From positions 40,051 to 104,050 of the forward strand of contig JAFYDA010000051.1 of assembly GCA_017545045.1 (NCBI GenBank): a stretch of DNA of 64,000 nucleotides, given 5' to 3'. Source of the DNA: Prevotella sp. (GTDB lineage: Bacteria; Bacteroidota; Bacteroidia; Bacteroidales; Bacteroidaceae). The position numbers and the translations under genes were made by a program. The first letter of the stretch is position 1; every line of letters starts with the position of its first letter. Shown piece by piece: positions 27,601 through 35,471 of this stretch. The notes beneath the pieces are model-generated. The model saw nothing but the letters and a program-made list of their open reading frames with translations. It ran no database searches and was not told where the DNA came from.

Positions 27601-27874
27601 GCTTATCGGTACCATGGCCGGCACCGAGGAGAGCAAGACCGAGAAAGTGTTTGCCGGCAACTGGTATTCTGTTGGCGGATGGACGCTGACGCTCATTGCC
27701 AAAGGTGACAACACCGGTTGGGAAGGTCCTCTGGCCGACAGTATCGTGACTGTTGAAGCTATGAAGGCCGTTGACGGCATCTACACACTGACAGGTGCCA
27801 AGACCACCAGCCTGAAGCGCGGTCTGAACATCATTGTCCGCAATGGTAAGGCTCAGAAGGTGATGGTGAAGTAA
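24605..27874 (+). CDS. Large secreted modular protein, probably glycan binding
   Basis: 1089 residues with a signal peptide (LLLFAAGIVMSMASFAQ). Three beta-rich modules begin with related text: DVTNYIQNAGFDEDLTW (about residue 22), ADMTIFIQNPWFINAEAEP (about 417) and DATDYTAFILNPNAEALAGW (about 827). Each is followed by a jelly-roll-like sequence with Trp and Gly, resembling carbohydrate-binding modules. Charged helical segments rich in Ala, Lys and Glu separate them (about 240-400 and 625-820; for example FDKKVAEANDMAASMKF), as in FIVAR-like spacer helices. The tail (LTGAKTTSLKRGLNIIVRNGKAQ) is a variant of the shared sorting tail. No catalytic motif is recognised. It has its own promoter and a strong terminator. 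Confidence 0.75.
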   Translation: MKRLLLFAAGIVMSMASFAQEDDVTNYIQNAGFDEDLTWQTDGAKKDLIDQSTVLSDRSIAGIAADSSVYALVNPSTPKTRADGRTFEATNGFIGRVQGWTIETNQTFPKCEWVYFGTIPYDLVPQAIPIADDGGTYLEVPSKPDAYNSDDNIGFAYLRAGWGGRAVYKQTVKLPCAKYRLEYWAININPSGTNGKNLSKVTCRKDVFVDETGFSDQEWTLHTIEFTPTAEFSMEFGFESEGGSGSNPFLCIDGIKLYKIGDADPMELLKTDVNDLIAECNELSGTFAGALFNGLAAQISDYEMELGDLLLLESQEELEAGLKDANARIAEFKKAVEQMAVVNAMLAKMDNLLQTTDFAGKADFEAAYNRINGYKMNDAEEGVDVVAQILGAADEATDAIKAYYISQVATATPENPADMTIFIQNPWFINAEAEPSLVDGMWEFPLRYNEEDGSDRYTEGSASSADLNSTGWYIAGASGGDQRLNWQRERSCWNAWNSNFYTTIAVAQDIDGLPNGYYTVAADMITQSGYANGTQRVFAQSLVGKNLSTNALQSDGYDYNEWETVSMSPEDKVMVVNGKLTIGAQGTGDGNASAGWFLATNFKLYFLGAITEEEAQKAIQDAFDKKVAEANDMAASMKFNADKKALNDSIAKAKGLEAVEAIGLINTAMAEAQKSIDKYNDYLPSEEKIAEESIDISTKTLIWVNMLLNGQDVEGKEPFEAGIDIAKYAYDYVMNWIAADTATYTKFDAAVDLLRNYVNTYIPVYKETIALIASAPENIKASIEAKLDAQKTALCSEMKDKATVDAFVEELNQVALLIEKQKIVDQADATDYTAFILNPNAEALAGWTFVMGNGDGNGEKSGQWFDGSSTRYFDTYNGGGLKGFSATQLITSLPNGTYKVGVYTRTPAEGAYVLTAVGNDTTFVEIPLDYYMAYNEETGEEEQAIASDTHGPIWEEANAAYESGDYTELQEAIATANGSLGRGWKHQEIDNIVVTNHELLIGTMAGTEESKTEKVFAGNWYSVGGWTLTLIAKGDNTGWEGPLADSIVTVEAMKAVDGIYTLTGAKTTSLKRGLNIIVRNGKAQKVMVK

Positions 27875-27895
27875 CACTCACTTATCCGATGATAT

Positions 27896-27931
27896 AAAAA
27901 CCCCGTCAGCAGAGCAGCTGGCGGGGTTTTT
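27896..27931 (+). terminator. Strong intrinsic terminator
   Basis: Arms AAAAACCCCGTCAGC and GCTGGCGGGGTTTTT form a 15-bp stem (one G-U pair) with a six-base loop and end in a T-run. It lies 22 bp after the stop of the large modular protein. Confidence 0.95.
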
Positions 27932-27951
27932 ATGTATCGGCGCGAAAAAAT

Positions 27952-28086
27952 GGAGCCTCCACAGATTTCTGCGGAGCCTCCACAGATTTCTGCGGAGCCT
28001 CCACAGATTTCTGCGGAGCCTCTACAGATTTCTGGGGAGCCTCCGCAGAATCACAGGGAGGCTCCCCATAATTACAGGGAGGCTCC
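27952..28086. repeat. Palindrome array B: seven GGAGSCTCC cores at exact 21-bp spacing
   Basis: Cores start at 27952, 27973, 27994, 28015, 28036, 28057 and 28078. The fourth ends in T instead of C. The first five read GGAGCCTC(C/T) and the last two GGAGGCTCC. The first four linkers are copies of the near-palindrome CAGATTTCTG flanked by one base. The array fills the space between the terminator at 27931 and the GH67 promoter at 28116. Confidence 0.97.
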
Positions 28087-28115
28087 CCAGAAAAAACATC
28101 TTTTTCGGATATTCG

Positions 28116-28147
28116 TTTGGTCATATCAATAATTGTTGCTATCTTTG
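28116..28147 (+). promoter_or_regulatory. Promoter of the GH67 gene
   Basis: TTTG at 28116-28119, a 20-bp spacer and TATCTTTG at 28140-28147. Array B ends 30 bp upstream of the -33 box. Confidence 0.8.
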
Positions 28148-28193
28148 CGCTTACAAATAGTTATAAGGCAAGAAAAAGAACAGTGCAATAACG

Positions 28194-30167
28194 ATGACAA
28201 TGAAAAGAATGCTTATCTCAATGCTCGTCTTGCTGGCAGGATGGAGTGCTGTTTATGGTGAGGACGGCAGCCAGCTGTGGCTACGCCTCAATGCTGTCAA
28301 CACGTCAGCCACGGTAACGGGAGCAAAATGTACGGCCATGACCGAGTTGCAAACCTACTGGCAGGGCAGTCCTGTCGTATTGAAGCGCCAGAAGGGCCTG
28401 GCCATGGATGGCTACACCATCAAGAACCAGAGCGGAAAGACCGTCATCGCCGCAGCCAATGACGCCGGACTGCTCTACGGCGCCTACCACCTGCTGCGCC
28501 TGCAAGCAACAGGACAGGCCACTGCCTCCCTTGACATCAAGGAGGAACCGTTCTACGACCTGCGCATCCTGAACCACTGGGACAACCCCAACGGCACCGT
28601 CGAGCGCGGCTTTGCCGGCAAGAGCATCTTCCTGAACCCCAACCCGGAGCGCATGAAGATGTACGCCCGCGCCAATGCCTCGGTGGGCATCAACGGCACC
28701 GTGCTTAACAATGTGAATGCCAAGCCCGAGGCCCTGTCGACCGCAAGTCTGGAGAAGGCCAAGGCCATCGCCGACCAGTTGCGACCCTATAATATACGCG
28801 TGTACCTATCTATTAATTTCGCCTCGCCCATCAAGGTGGGTGGACTGGAAACAGCCGACCCGCTCAATGCAGAGGTCGTCAAGTGGTGGAAGAATAAGGT
28901 GAACGAGATCTACAAGATGATTCCCGACTTCGGCGGATTCCTCGTGAAAGCCAACTCCGAGGGCGAACCAGGCCCTCAGGACTTCGGACGCACGCACGCC
29001 GACGGTGCTAACATGCTGGCCGACGTGTTGAAGCCACACAAGGGCATCGTCATGTGGCGTGCCTTCGTCTACAAAGCGCAGAGCCCCGACCGTGCCAACC
29101 AAGCCTACGAGGAGTTCATGCCCCTCGACGGTCAGTTCCGCGACAATGTCATCATTCAAATCAAGAACGGCCCCATTGACTTCCAGCCCCGCGAGCCTTA
29201 CAGTCCGCTGTTCACGGCCATGCAGAAGACACCGATGATGGTGGAGTTCCAGATTACGCAGGAGTATCTCGGCGCCGCCAACCACCTGGCATACCTTGCC
29301 CCCATGTGGAAAGAGTTCTTCTCGTTTGTGAAGCCCGCCAGCCTGCGCGCCATGGCCGGTGTGGCCAACATCGGCGACGACACGAACTGGTGTGGCCACC
29401 ATTTTGCGCAGTCCAACTGGTACGCCTTCGGACGACTGGCCTGGAACCCGAATCTGACGTCGGAAGAGATAGCAAAGGAATGGATTGCCCAAACCTTCAC
29501 CCTTCCTACGGCGGCAGCAAATTCTTCTTCACTTCTCCAGCTTATGCTGGAGAGTCGCGAGGCCGTCGTCAGCTACATGATGCCCTTGGGGCTTCACCAC
29601 ATCTTCGCCGGCACCCACCACTACGGCCCGGAGCCTTGGTACGCACCTCGTGGCGTGCGCGTCGACTGGACCCCACCCTACTACCACAAGGCCGACAGCA
29701 TCGGACTGGGCTTTGACCGCACGCTGAAAGGCTCTGCCAATGTCAAGCAGTACCCCGACGAACTCTGCAGACTCTACAACGACATCAATACCTGCCCCGA
29801 AAACCTTATCACATGGTTCCACCATGTGCCCTGGGACTACAAGATGAAGAGCGGCCGCACCTTCTGGAACGAGCTCTGCCACAAGTATGACGAAGGCGTA
29901 CATCAGGCCCGCCACTTCCTCGCCGTCTGGGATGCTATGCAGCCCTACGTCGACCAGCAGCGCTTCGAGGAGGTGCAACGTAAACTCCGCATCCAGGCAC
30001 GCGATGCTGAGTGGTGGCGCGACGCCTGCCTGCTCTACTTCCAAACCTTCTCAAAGCGTCCCATCCCGCAGGACATGGAGCATCCCGTACATAACCTCGA
30101 CGAGATGATGAAATTCCGCATCCCCATCGGTATGTACGAGAACCCCGAAAGCGGATATAACAAGTAA
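28194..30167 (+). CDS. Secreted GH67 alpha-glucuronidase
   Basis: 657 residues with a signal peptide (LISMLVLLAGWSAVYGE). The N-terminal domain (about 25-130) ends with LLYGAYHLLRL, typical of family 67. The catalytic barrel contains VKANSEGEPGPQDFGRTHAD with the candidate acid Glu near residue 256, then GIVMWRAFVY, EFQITQEYLG and WCGHHFAQSNWYAFGRLAW. Family 67 enzymes remove 4-O-methyl-glucuronic acid from the non-reducing end of xylo-oligosaccharides; most are intracellular or periplasmic. The sequence TAAANSSSLLQLMLESREA (29510-29545) matches a dispersed-repeat motif seen in intergenic positions. Its stop directly abuts the stop of the convergent asnB gene. Confidence 0.93.
   Translation: MTMKRMLISMLVLLAGWSAVYGEDGSQLWLRLNAVNTSATVTGAKCTAMTELQTYWQGSPVVLKRQKGLAMDGYTIKNQSGKTVIAAANDAGLLYGAYHLLRLQATGQATASLDIKEEPFYDLRILNHWDNPNGTVERGFAGKSIFLNPNPERMKMYARANASVGINGTVLNNVNAKPEALSTASLEKAKAIADQLRPYNIRVYLSINFASPIKVGGLETADPLNAEVVKWWKNKVNEIYKMIPDFGGFLVKANSEGEPGPQDFGRTHADGANMLADVLKPHKGIVMWRAFVYKAQSPDRANQAYEEFMPLDGQFRDNVIIQIKNGPIDFQPREPYSPLFTAMQKTPMMVEFQITQEYLGAANHLAYLAPMWKEFFSFVKPASLRAMAGVANIGDDTNWCGHHFAQSNWYAFGRLAWNPNLTSEEIAKEWIAQTFTLPTAAANSSSLLQLMLESREAVVSYMMPLGLHHIFAGTHHYGPEPWYAPRGVRVDWTPPYYHKADSIGLGFDRTLKGSANVKQYPDELCRLYNDINTCPENLITWFHHVPWDYKMKSGRTFWNELCHKYDEGVHQARHFLAVWDAMQPYVDQQRFEEVQRKLRIQARDAEWWRDACLLYFQTFSKRPIPQDMEHPVHNLDEMMKFRIPIGMYENPESGYNK
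29510..29538 (+). repeat. GCGGCAGCAAATTCTTC-type repeat inside GH67
   Basis: This 29-bp stretch resembles the junction repeats at 38680-38607, 55576 and 58745 (GCGGCAGCAAATTCTTC followed by TTCAC). It is followed at once by a 7-bp inverted repeat, CTCCAGC-TTAT-GCTGGAG. The reading frame is maintained. Confidence 0.65.
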
Positions 30168-31886
30168 CTAATAAGCCTGCTCATGCACGCCCTTGACCGC
30201 ACGGCCACTGGGGTCGTTCATGTTGCGGAAGGCGGCATCCCACTCTAAGGCAATGGCGGTGCTGCAGGCTACGCTGGCCTCCTGGTTGACGGTGCGGGCG
30301 GCGGAGTCGCTGGGGAAGTGCTCGGCGAAAATCGAGCGATAATAGTATTCCTCCTTGTTCAGCGGCGGATTGATGGGGAAGCGCTCGGCGGCGTGGGCCA
30401 TCTGCTCATCTGATACAGCTTCAGCGGTAATCTGTTTGAGAGTGTCGATCCATGAATAGCCTACCCCATCGCTGAACTGCTCTTTCTGTCGCCAGGCGAC
30501 TTCTTTAGGCAGCATGTCGGCGAAGGCCTCGCGAACAATCTTCTTCTCAATGGTCGAACCTGGACACATTTTGGCTTCAGGGTTGGTGCGCATAGCGACA
30601 TCGAGGAACTCCTTATCGAGGAAGGGCACACGACCCTCGACGCCCCAAGCACTCAGACTCTTGTTGGCACGCAGGCAGTCGTAGAGATAGAGTTTGCCGA
30701 GTTTGCGGACGGTTTCATCATGAAAATCTTTTGCCGTCGGGGCCTTGTGGAAATAGAGGTAGCCACCGAATATCTCGTCGGCACCCTCGCCCGAGAGTAC
30801 CATCTTGATACCCATCGACTTGATGACGCGGGCCAGCAGATACATCGGCGTAGAGGCGCGGACGGTAGTCACGTCGTAGGTCTCGATGAAGTAGATGACG
30901 TCGCGGATGGCGTCAAGACCCTCTTGGATAGTGTAGTTGATTTCGTGATGCACGGTACCGATGTGATCAGCCACGAGCTTGGCCTTTGCCAAGTCGGGCG
31001 CACCTTTCAGTCCGACGGCAAACGAGTGCAGACGGGGCCAGTAGGCTTTCGTCTTCGAATCATCCTCGATACGCATCTCTGAGTATTTCTCAGCAATGGC
31101 AGAGATAACGCTCGAATCCAAGCCGCCTGAAAGCAACACGCCGTAAGGCACATCTGACATCAGCTGACGCTTGACGGCATCCTCCAGTGCGTCGTGGATA
31201 GCTTCGACAGAAGCAGGATTGTCCTTCACGGCATCATACTTGAACCAATCACGCTGGTAGTACCTTACAAAATTGAAAGGTTTAAGAGTTGAAGAATTGA
31301 AGTTTTCAATTTTTCCATTTTTCAATTCTTCAATTTTACCATAAACGTAATAGCCAGGCAGGAACGGTTCGTAGCGTTCACACTGTCCTTCGAGCGCTTT
31401 CAGCTCCGAGGCCACAAAGACAGTACCATCGCTATCATATCCTATATATAAAGGTATGACGCCGATGGGGTCGCGGGCAATCAGGAATTCGTTCTTCTCC
31501 TCGTCGTAGAGCACAAACGCAAAGATACCACTGAGGTCTTCAAGGAAGTCGATACCCTTTTCGCGATAGAGCGCCAGGATGACTTCGCAGTCAGAACCCG
31601 TCTGGAACTCGTACTGTCCGGCAAACCTGCGGCGTATCTCCTGATGATTATAGATCTCGCCGTTCACCGCCAGCACCTGTTTCCTGTCAGGCGAGAACAG
31701 CGGCTGTCCCCCACTCTCAGGGTCCACGATGCTCAGTCGCTCGTGAGCGAGGATAGCACTCCCGCCGCAGTATATTCCACTCCAGTCAGGTCCGCGGTGA
31801 CGGATTTTCTGACTCATCTTTAATGCCTTTTCACGGAGCTCATGCGTCTGCTCCTTTACATTTAATATCGCTACGATTCCACACAT
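30168..31886 (-). CDS. asnB: Asparagine synthase (glutamine-hydrolysing)
   Basis: 572 residues. The N-terminal class II glutaminase domain starts MCGIVAIL with the catalytic Cys2 exposed after Met removal; RHRGPDWSG and VNGEIYNHQEIR are family motifs. The synthetase domain has VLLSGGLDSSVISA (PP-loop) and VLSGEGADEIFGGY. The enzyme makes asparagine from aspartate, ATP and glutamine. Between GYYVYGKIEE and the conserved YYQRDWF lies an extra segment encoded by an inverted repeat (31268-31338). It is the last gene of the amidotransferase operon, 26 bp after glmS, and its stop abuts the GH67 stop with no spacer. Confidence 0.96.
   Translation of the reverse strand: MCGIVAILNVKEQTHELREKALKMSQKIRHRGPDWSGIYCGGSAILAHERLSIVDPESGGQPLFSPDRKQVLAVNGEIYNHQEIRRRFAGQYEFQTGSDCEVILALYREKGIDFLEDLSGIFAFVLYDEEKNEFLIARDPIGVIPLYIGYDSDGTVFVASELKALEGQCERYEPFLPGYYVYGKIEELKNGKIENFNSSTLKPFNFVRYYQRDWFKYDAVKDNPASVEAIHDALEDAVKRQLMSDVPYGVLLSGGLDSSVISAIAEKYSEMRIEDDSKTKAYWPRLHSFAVGLKGAPDLAKAKLVADHIGTVHHEINYTIQEGLDAIRDVIYFIETYDVTTVRASTPMYLLARVIKSMGIKMVLSGEGADEIFGGYLYFHKAPTAKDFHDETVRKLGKLYLYDCLRANKSLSAWGVEGRVPFLDKEFLDVAMRTNPEAKMCPGSTIEKKIVREAFADMLPKEVAWRQKEQFSDGVGYSWIDTLKQITAEAVSDEQMAHAAERFPINPPLNKEEYYYRSIFAEHFPSDSAARTVNQEASVACSTAIALEWDAAFRNMNDPSGRAVKGVHEQAY
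31268..31338 (-). repeat. AATTGAAGAATTG inverted repeat inserted in frame in asnB
   Basis: The arms TTGAAGAATTGAA (31289-31301) and TTCAATTCTTCAA (31321-31333) are perfect reverse complements. The whole stretch encodes roughly IEELKNGKIENFNSSTLKP. Similar AATTGA/TCAATT text occurs in the tolC-like signal peptide at 45651. Confidence 0.88.
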
Positions 31887-31912
31887 AGTTATGTCTGTTT
31901 AAATGTTTTTGT

Positions 31913-33757
31913 TTATTCTACTGTTACACTCTTTGCAAGATTCCGGGGACGATCAACGTCCTTGCCCTTGCAGACTGCAATATGATAAGCCAGCAACTGC
32001 AGAGGAATGGATGCAATGAGTGGCTGGAAACACTCGAGCGTGTCTGGCAGTTCAATGACGTGGTCAGCAAACTTGCTGATCTGCTCATCACCCTCCGTCA
32101 CCAATGCCGTCACTCGGCCACCACGTGCACGCACCTCTTGAATATTTGATATGACTTTCTCATAGAGTCGGTCGCGAGTGGCGATGACAAACACAGGCAT
32201 TTCTGAGTCAATCAAGGCTATCGGACCATGCTTCATTTCTGCTGCTGGATAGCCTTCGGCATGGATATACGAAATCTCTTTCAACTTCAAAGCGCCCTCC
32301 AATGCCAGTGGATAGTTGTAGCCACGTCCAAGATAAAGGCAATTCTTTGCGTAGGTGAAAATTCTTGCCAAGTGTTCTATCTGCTCATTGGTCTTCAGTG
32401 CCTGCCGCATCTTATCAGGTATCAACGTCATCTCCTTCACCATCTCCTGATACATTTCGGCCGAAATGGTTTGACGCTCCCTGGCCAAGCATAATGCCAA
32501 CATCGACAACACCGTTACCTGACCAGTAAAGGCTTTCGTGGAGGCCACGCCAATCTCAGGACCGACGTGAATATAGGTTCCCGTGTCTGTAGTGCGAGGT
32601 ATCGATGAACCAATGGCATTACAGATGCCATAGATGAATGCGCCTTGTTCCTTGGCCAATTGGATGGCTGCGAGGGTGTCTGCCGTCTCACCACTCTGCG
32701 AGATGGCAATGACGACGTCGTCCTGCGTCACCACTGGGTTACGATAGCGGAACTCTGAAGCATACTCCACCTCACAGGGGATACGACACAGACTCTCGAA
32801 AAGCTGTTTGCCGATGAGTCCTGCGTGCCACGAGGTGCCACAAGCAACAATCACAATGCGTCGCGCACTGAGTAATTGCTGCCGGTAGTCAATCAGTGCC
32901 GACAGCGTCACATTGTTGCCCTCAACATTAATGCGTCCGCGCATACAGTTGGTTAGACATTCCGGCTGATCGAAAATCTCTTTCAGCATGAAATGCTCAT
33001 AGCCACCTTTCTCTATCTGGCCGAGGTCGATATTCACCTTCTTTACTATCAGTTCCTGTTCTTCACCAAGGATACTTATCACCTTCAGATCCTCATCCTG
33101 TCGGATAACGGCAATGTTACCATCCTCTAAATACACCACCTTGTCTGTATATTCAATAATCGGACTGGCATCAGAGCCTAAGAAAAACTCATCTTCGCCT
33201 ATACCCACCACCAACGGACTCTGCTTGCGGGCTGCAATGATCTGACGAGGGTCACGCTTGTCGATGATGGCGATCGCATAGGCACCTATGACCTGATACA
33301 GCGCCACCTGCACAGCTTCCAAAAGCGGGAGATTTTTGCGAACCATAATATACTCCACCAGTTGCACCAGGACCTCTGTATCAGTATCACTCTCAAACTT
33401 CACGCCCTTCTCCTGGAGCTTCGTTTTAATGTCGGCATAATTCTCGATGATACCATTGTGAATGATGGCCAGATTGTGACTTTGCGAATAATGGGGATGG
33501 GCATTCCGTGATGACGGTTCGCCATGAGTAGCCCAACGCGTATGGGCAATACCCACACAGCCTGACACGTCTTTGTCCGTGCAAAACTCTGTCAAGTTGT
33601 CCACCTTTCCTTTTGACTTATAAACATTCAAGTTACCGTTGTCGCTAATCATCGCTACACCGGCACTATCATAGCCACGATATTCCAGTCTTTTCAAACC
33701 CTTAATTAAAATTGGATAGGCCTGCTTCGTGCCTATATATCCTACTATTCCACACAT
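31913..33757 (-). CDS. glmS: Glutamine-fructose-6-phosphate aminotransferase
   Basis: 614 residues from the ATG at 33757, chosen because the catalytic Cys must follow the initiator Met (MCGIVGYIG); the longer frame would run into carB. Visible motifs: RLEYRGYDSAG, HTRWATHGEPS, HNGIIENY, then two SIS domains with VACGTSWHAGL, AISQSGETADTLAA, and LGRGYNYPLALEGALKLKE. The C-terminus LAKSVTVE is the conserved end of the active site. It makes glucosamine-6-phosphate for peptidoglycan and lipopolysaccharide. It starts 13 bp after the carB stop and ends 26 bp before asnB. Confidence 0.97.
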   Translation of the reverse strand: MCGIVGYIGTKQAYPILIKGLKRLEYRGYDSAGVAMISDNGNLNVYKSKGKVDNLTEFCTDKDVSGCVGIAHTRWATHGEPSSRNAHPHYSQSHNLAIIHNGIIENYADIKTKLQEKGVKFESDTDTEVLVQLVEYIMVRKNLPLLEAVQVALYQVIGAYAIAIIDKRDPRQIIAARKQSPLVVGIGEDEFFLGSDASPIIEYTDKVVYLEDGNIAVIRQDEDLKVISILGEEQELIVKKVNIDLGQIEKGGYEHFMLKEIFDQPECLTNCMRGRINVEGNNVTLSALIDYRQQLLSARRIVIVACGTSWHAGLIGKQLFESLCRIPCEVEYASEFRYRNPVVTQDDVVIAISQSGETADTLAAIQLAKEQGAFIYGICNAIGSSIPRTTDTGTYIHVGPEIGVASTKAFTGQVTVLSMLALCLARERQTISAEMYQEMVKEMTLIPDKMRQALKTNEQIEHLARIFTYAKNCLYLGRGYNYPLALEGALKLKEISYIHAEGYPAAEMKHGPIALIDSEMPVFVIATRDRLYEKVISNIQEVRARGGRVTALVTEGDEQISKFADHVIELPDTLECFQPLIASIPLQLLAYHIAVCKGKDVDRPRNLAKSVTVE

Positions 33758-33770
33758 ATTTTTTATTGTT

Positions 33771-35471
33771 TTAAAGGTACGACAAATATAGATAATTGGT
33801 CTGGGCGGGATATTCCGCTGCGAGGGTGTCAATCTGATTGACGGTGGGTACGAGTCCCAGCATCTTACGCCATTTACGGATGGTGAGACCTGCCTGTTCC
33901 ATATTCATGCGGTTCTCCAGACCGATGGCACGGGCAATCTGGAAATCAGAGAAACCATAAACTTTGGCAGCACGCAATAGCAGGACCACCTCTGGCGATT
34001 GCAGATACTCCCTAAATTCACTCGGCTCCATAAATTCTGAGACCTCAGACAGATGAGTGTACTCTTTCAGTTGCTGGTCAATATCAACGATATGCTTCAG
34101 TTTCTGCAAGAACCAACGGTCAATCATCGTCAACTGATGAATCTGTTCGATGGTATAGCCGATCTTCAGTGCCTTCGACACCACAAAAACGCGCATATCC
34201 GTTGGCTCGTGCAGGGATTTCTCAATATCAGGAATCTTAATCTCGTGATTCTCTACGAAGCCGTGCATTCCTTGGCCTATCATACGCAATCCCTTTTGCA
34301 GCGCCTCCTCAAACGTGCGACCAATTGCCATGACCTCACCCACACTCTTCATCGACGAGCCGAGCTGGCGCTTCACGCCGTGGAACTTAGTGAGGTCCCA
34401 GCGGGGTATTTTAGCAACCACATAGTCGAGGGCGGGCTCGAAGAAGGCACTCGTGGTCTTGGTGACAGAGTTCTTTAAGTCGAAGAGGCCATAGCCTAAG
34501 CCTAATTTAGCAGCAACGAAAGCCAAGGGATAGCCCGTTGCCTTGCTGGCGAGGGCCGACGAACGCGACAGACGGGCATTCACCTCGATGACGCGGTAGT
34601 CCTCGCTGTTGGGGTCGAGGGCGTACTGCACGTTGCACTCGCCGACGATGCCGATATGGCGGATGATCTTGATGGCGAGGGCGCGCAACTTGTGATATTC
34701 AGAGTTAGTCAGCGTCTGCGAGGGAGCAACAACGATGCTCTCACCCGTATGGATGCCGAGGGGGTCGAAGTTCTCCATGTTACAAACGGTGATGCAGTTA
34801 TCGTATTGGTCGCGCACCACCTCATACTCTATCTCCTTCCAGCCCTTGAGCGACTTCTCCACCAATACTTGTGGCGAGAACGAGAAGGCTTCTTCGGCCT
34901 GTGCCAACAACTCTTCTTCGTTGTCGCAGAAGCCTGAACCCAGACCACCAAGGGCGTAGGCTGCTCTTAAAATCACGGGAAAGCCCAACTCATGCGCTGC
35001 CTTTTGTACCTCTTCAACCGTCGAGCAGGCCTCACTCTTGATGGTTTTTACATCTATCTCGTCAAGACGCTTCACAAACAGGTCGCGGTCTTCTGTATCG
35101 ATAATAGCCTGAACGGGCGTGCCTAATACCTTGACACCATACTTCTCCAGGATGCCCTTCTCGTAGAGTTCCACACCGCAGTTCAGCGCCGTCTGACCAC
35201 CGAACGACAGCAGAATGCCGTCAGGACGCTCTTTTTCTATGACGCGTTCCACAAACTCTGGCGTTACAGGTTGGAAATACACGGTGTCAGCCACATCCTT
35301 GCTGGTCTGCACCGTTGCAATATTGGGGTTAATCAGCACTGAGTGGATACCCTCCTCCTTCAGTGCCTTCAACGCCTGCGCACCGCTATAGTCGAACTCA
35401 CCGGCCTGTCCAATCTTCAGGGCGCCGGAGCCCAACAATAATACCTTTTTTATATCTTTCTTCTCCATCAT
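33771..35471 (-). CDS. carB: Half-size carbamoyl-phosphate synthase large subunit (N-terminal half only)
   Basis: 566 residues, whereas CarB is normally about 1,060-1,080. It contains the complete first ATP-grasp synthetase unit: [86 protein letters not shown]. The oligomerisation domain follows, ending [19 protein letters not shown]. It stops exactly where full-length CarB would enter its second synthetase half; the carbamate-phosphorylating half and the MGS-like allosteric domain are absent, and glmS begins 13 bp later. The start overlaps the carA stop by four bases (ATGA). Work on E. coli CPS showed that the two halves are equivalent and that a single half can catalyse the overall reaction as a dimer, so this could be active; a remote second half or a deletion is also possible. 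Confidence 0.93.
   Translation of the reverse strand: MMEKKDIKKVLLLGSGALKIGQAGEFDYSGAQALKALKEEGIHSVLINPNIATVQTSKDVADTVYFQPVTPEFVERVIEKERPDGILLSFGGQTALNCGVELYEKGILEKYGVKVLGTPVQAIIDTEDRDLFVKRLDEIDVKTIKSEACSTVEEVQKAAHELGFPVILRAAYALGGLGSGFCDNEEELLAQAEEAFSFSPQVLVEKSLKGWKEIEYEVVRDQYDNCITVCNMENFDPLGIHTGESIVVAPSQTLTNSEYHKLRALAIKIIRHIGIVGECNVQYALDPNSEDYRVIEVNARLSRSSALASKATGYPLAFVAAKLGLGYGLFDLKNSVTKTTSAFFEPALDYVVAKIPRWDLTKFHGVKRQLGSSMKSVGEVMAIGRTFEEALQKGLRMIGQGMHGFVENHEIKIPDIEKSLHEPTDMRVFVVSKALKIGYTIEQIHQLTMIDRWFLQKLKHIVDIDQQLKEYTHLSEVSEFMEPSEFREYLQSPEVVLLLRAAKVYGFSDFQIARAIGLENRMNMEQAGLTIRKWRKMLGLVPTVNQIDTLAAEYPAQTNYLYLSYL

Noticed and set aside
26510-27877. Antisense frame of 455 residues opposite the large modular protein
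   Set aside because: The sense strand has promoter, signal peptide, modules and terminator; the antisense frame has Leu/Val-rich composition with no motif.
27952-28086. CRISPR array
   Set aside because: Cores are 9 bp, the linkers are repeats too rather than unique spacers, and no cas genes are present.
27932-28132. Open frame reading repeated EPPQISA across array B
   Set aside because: The frame is a by-product of the 21-bp period (seven codons); it begins in a terminator and lacks a promoter or ribosome site.
33757-33790. Frameshift explaining the short CarB
   Set aside because: No second-half CarB sequence is found in any frame after the stop; glmS starts 13 bp later, so at least 1.5 kb is absent rather than out of frame.
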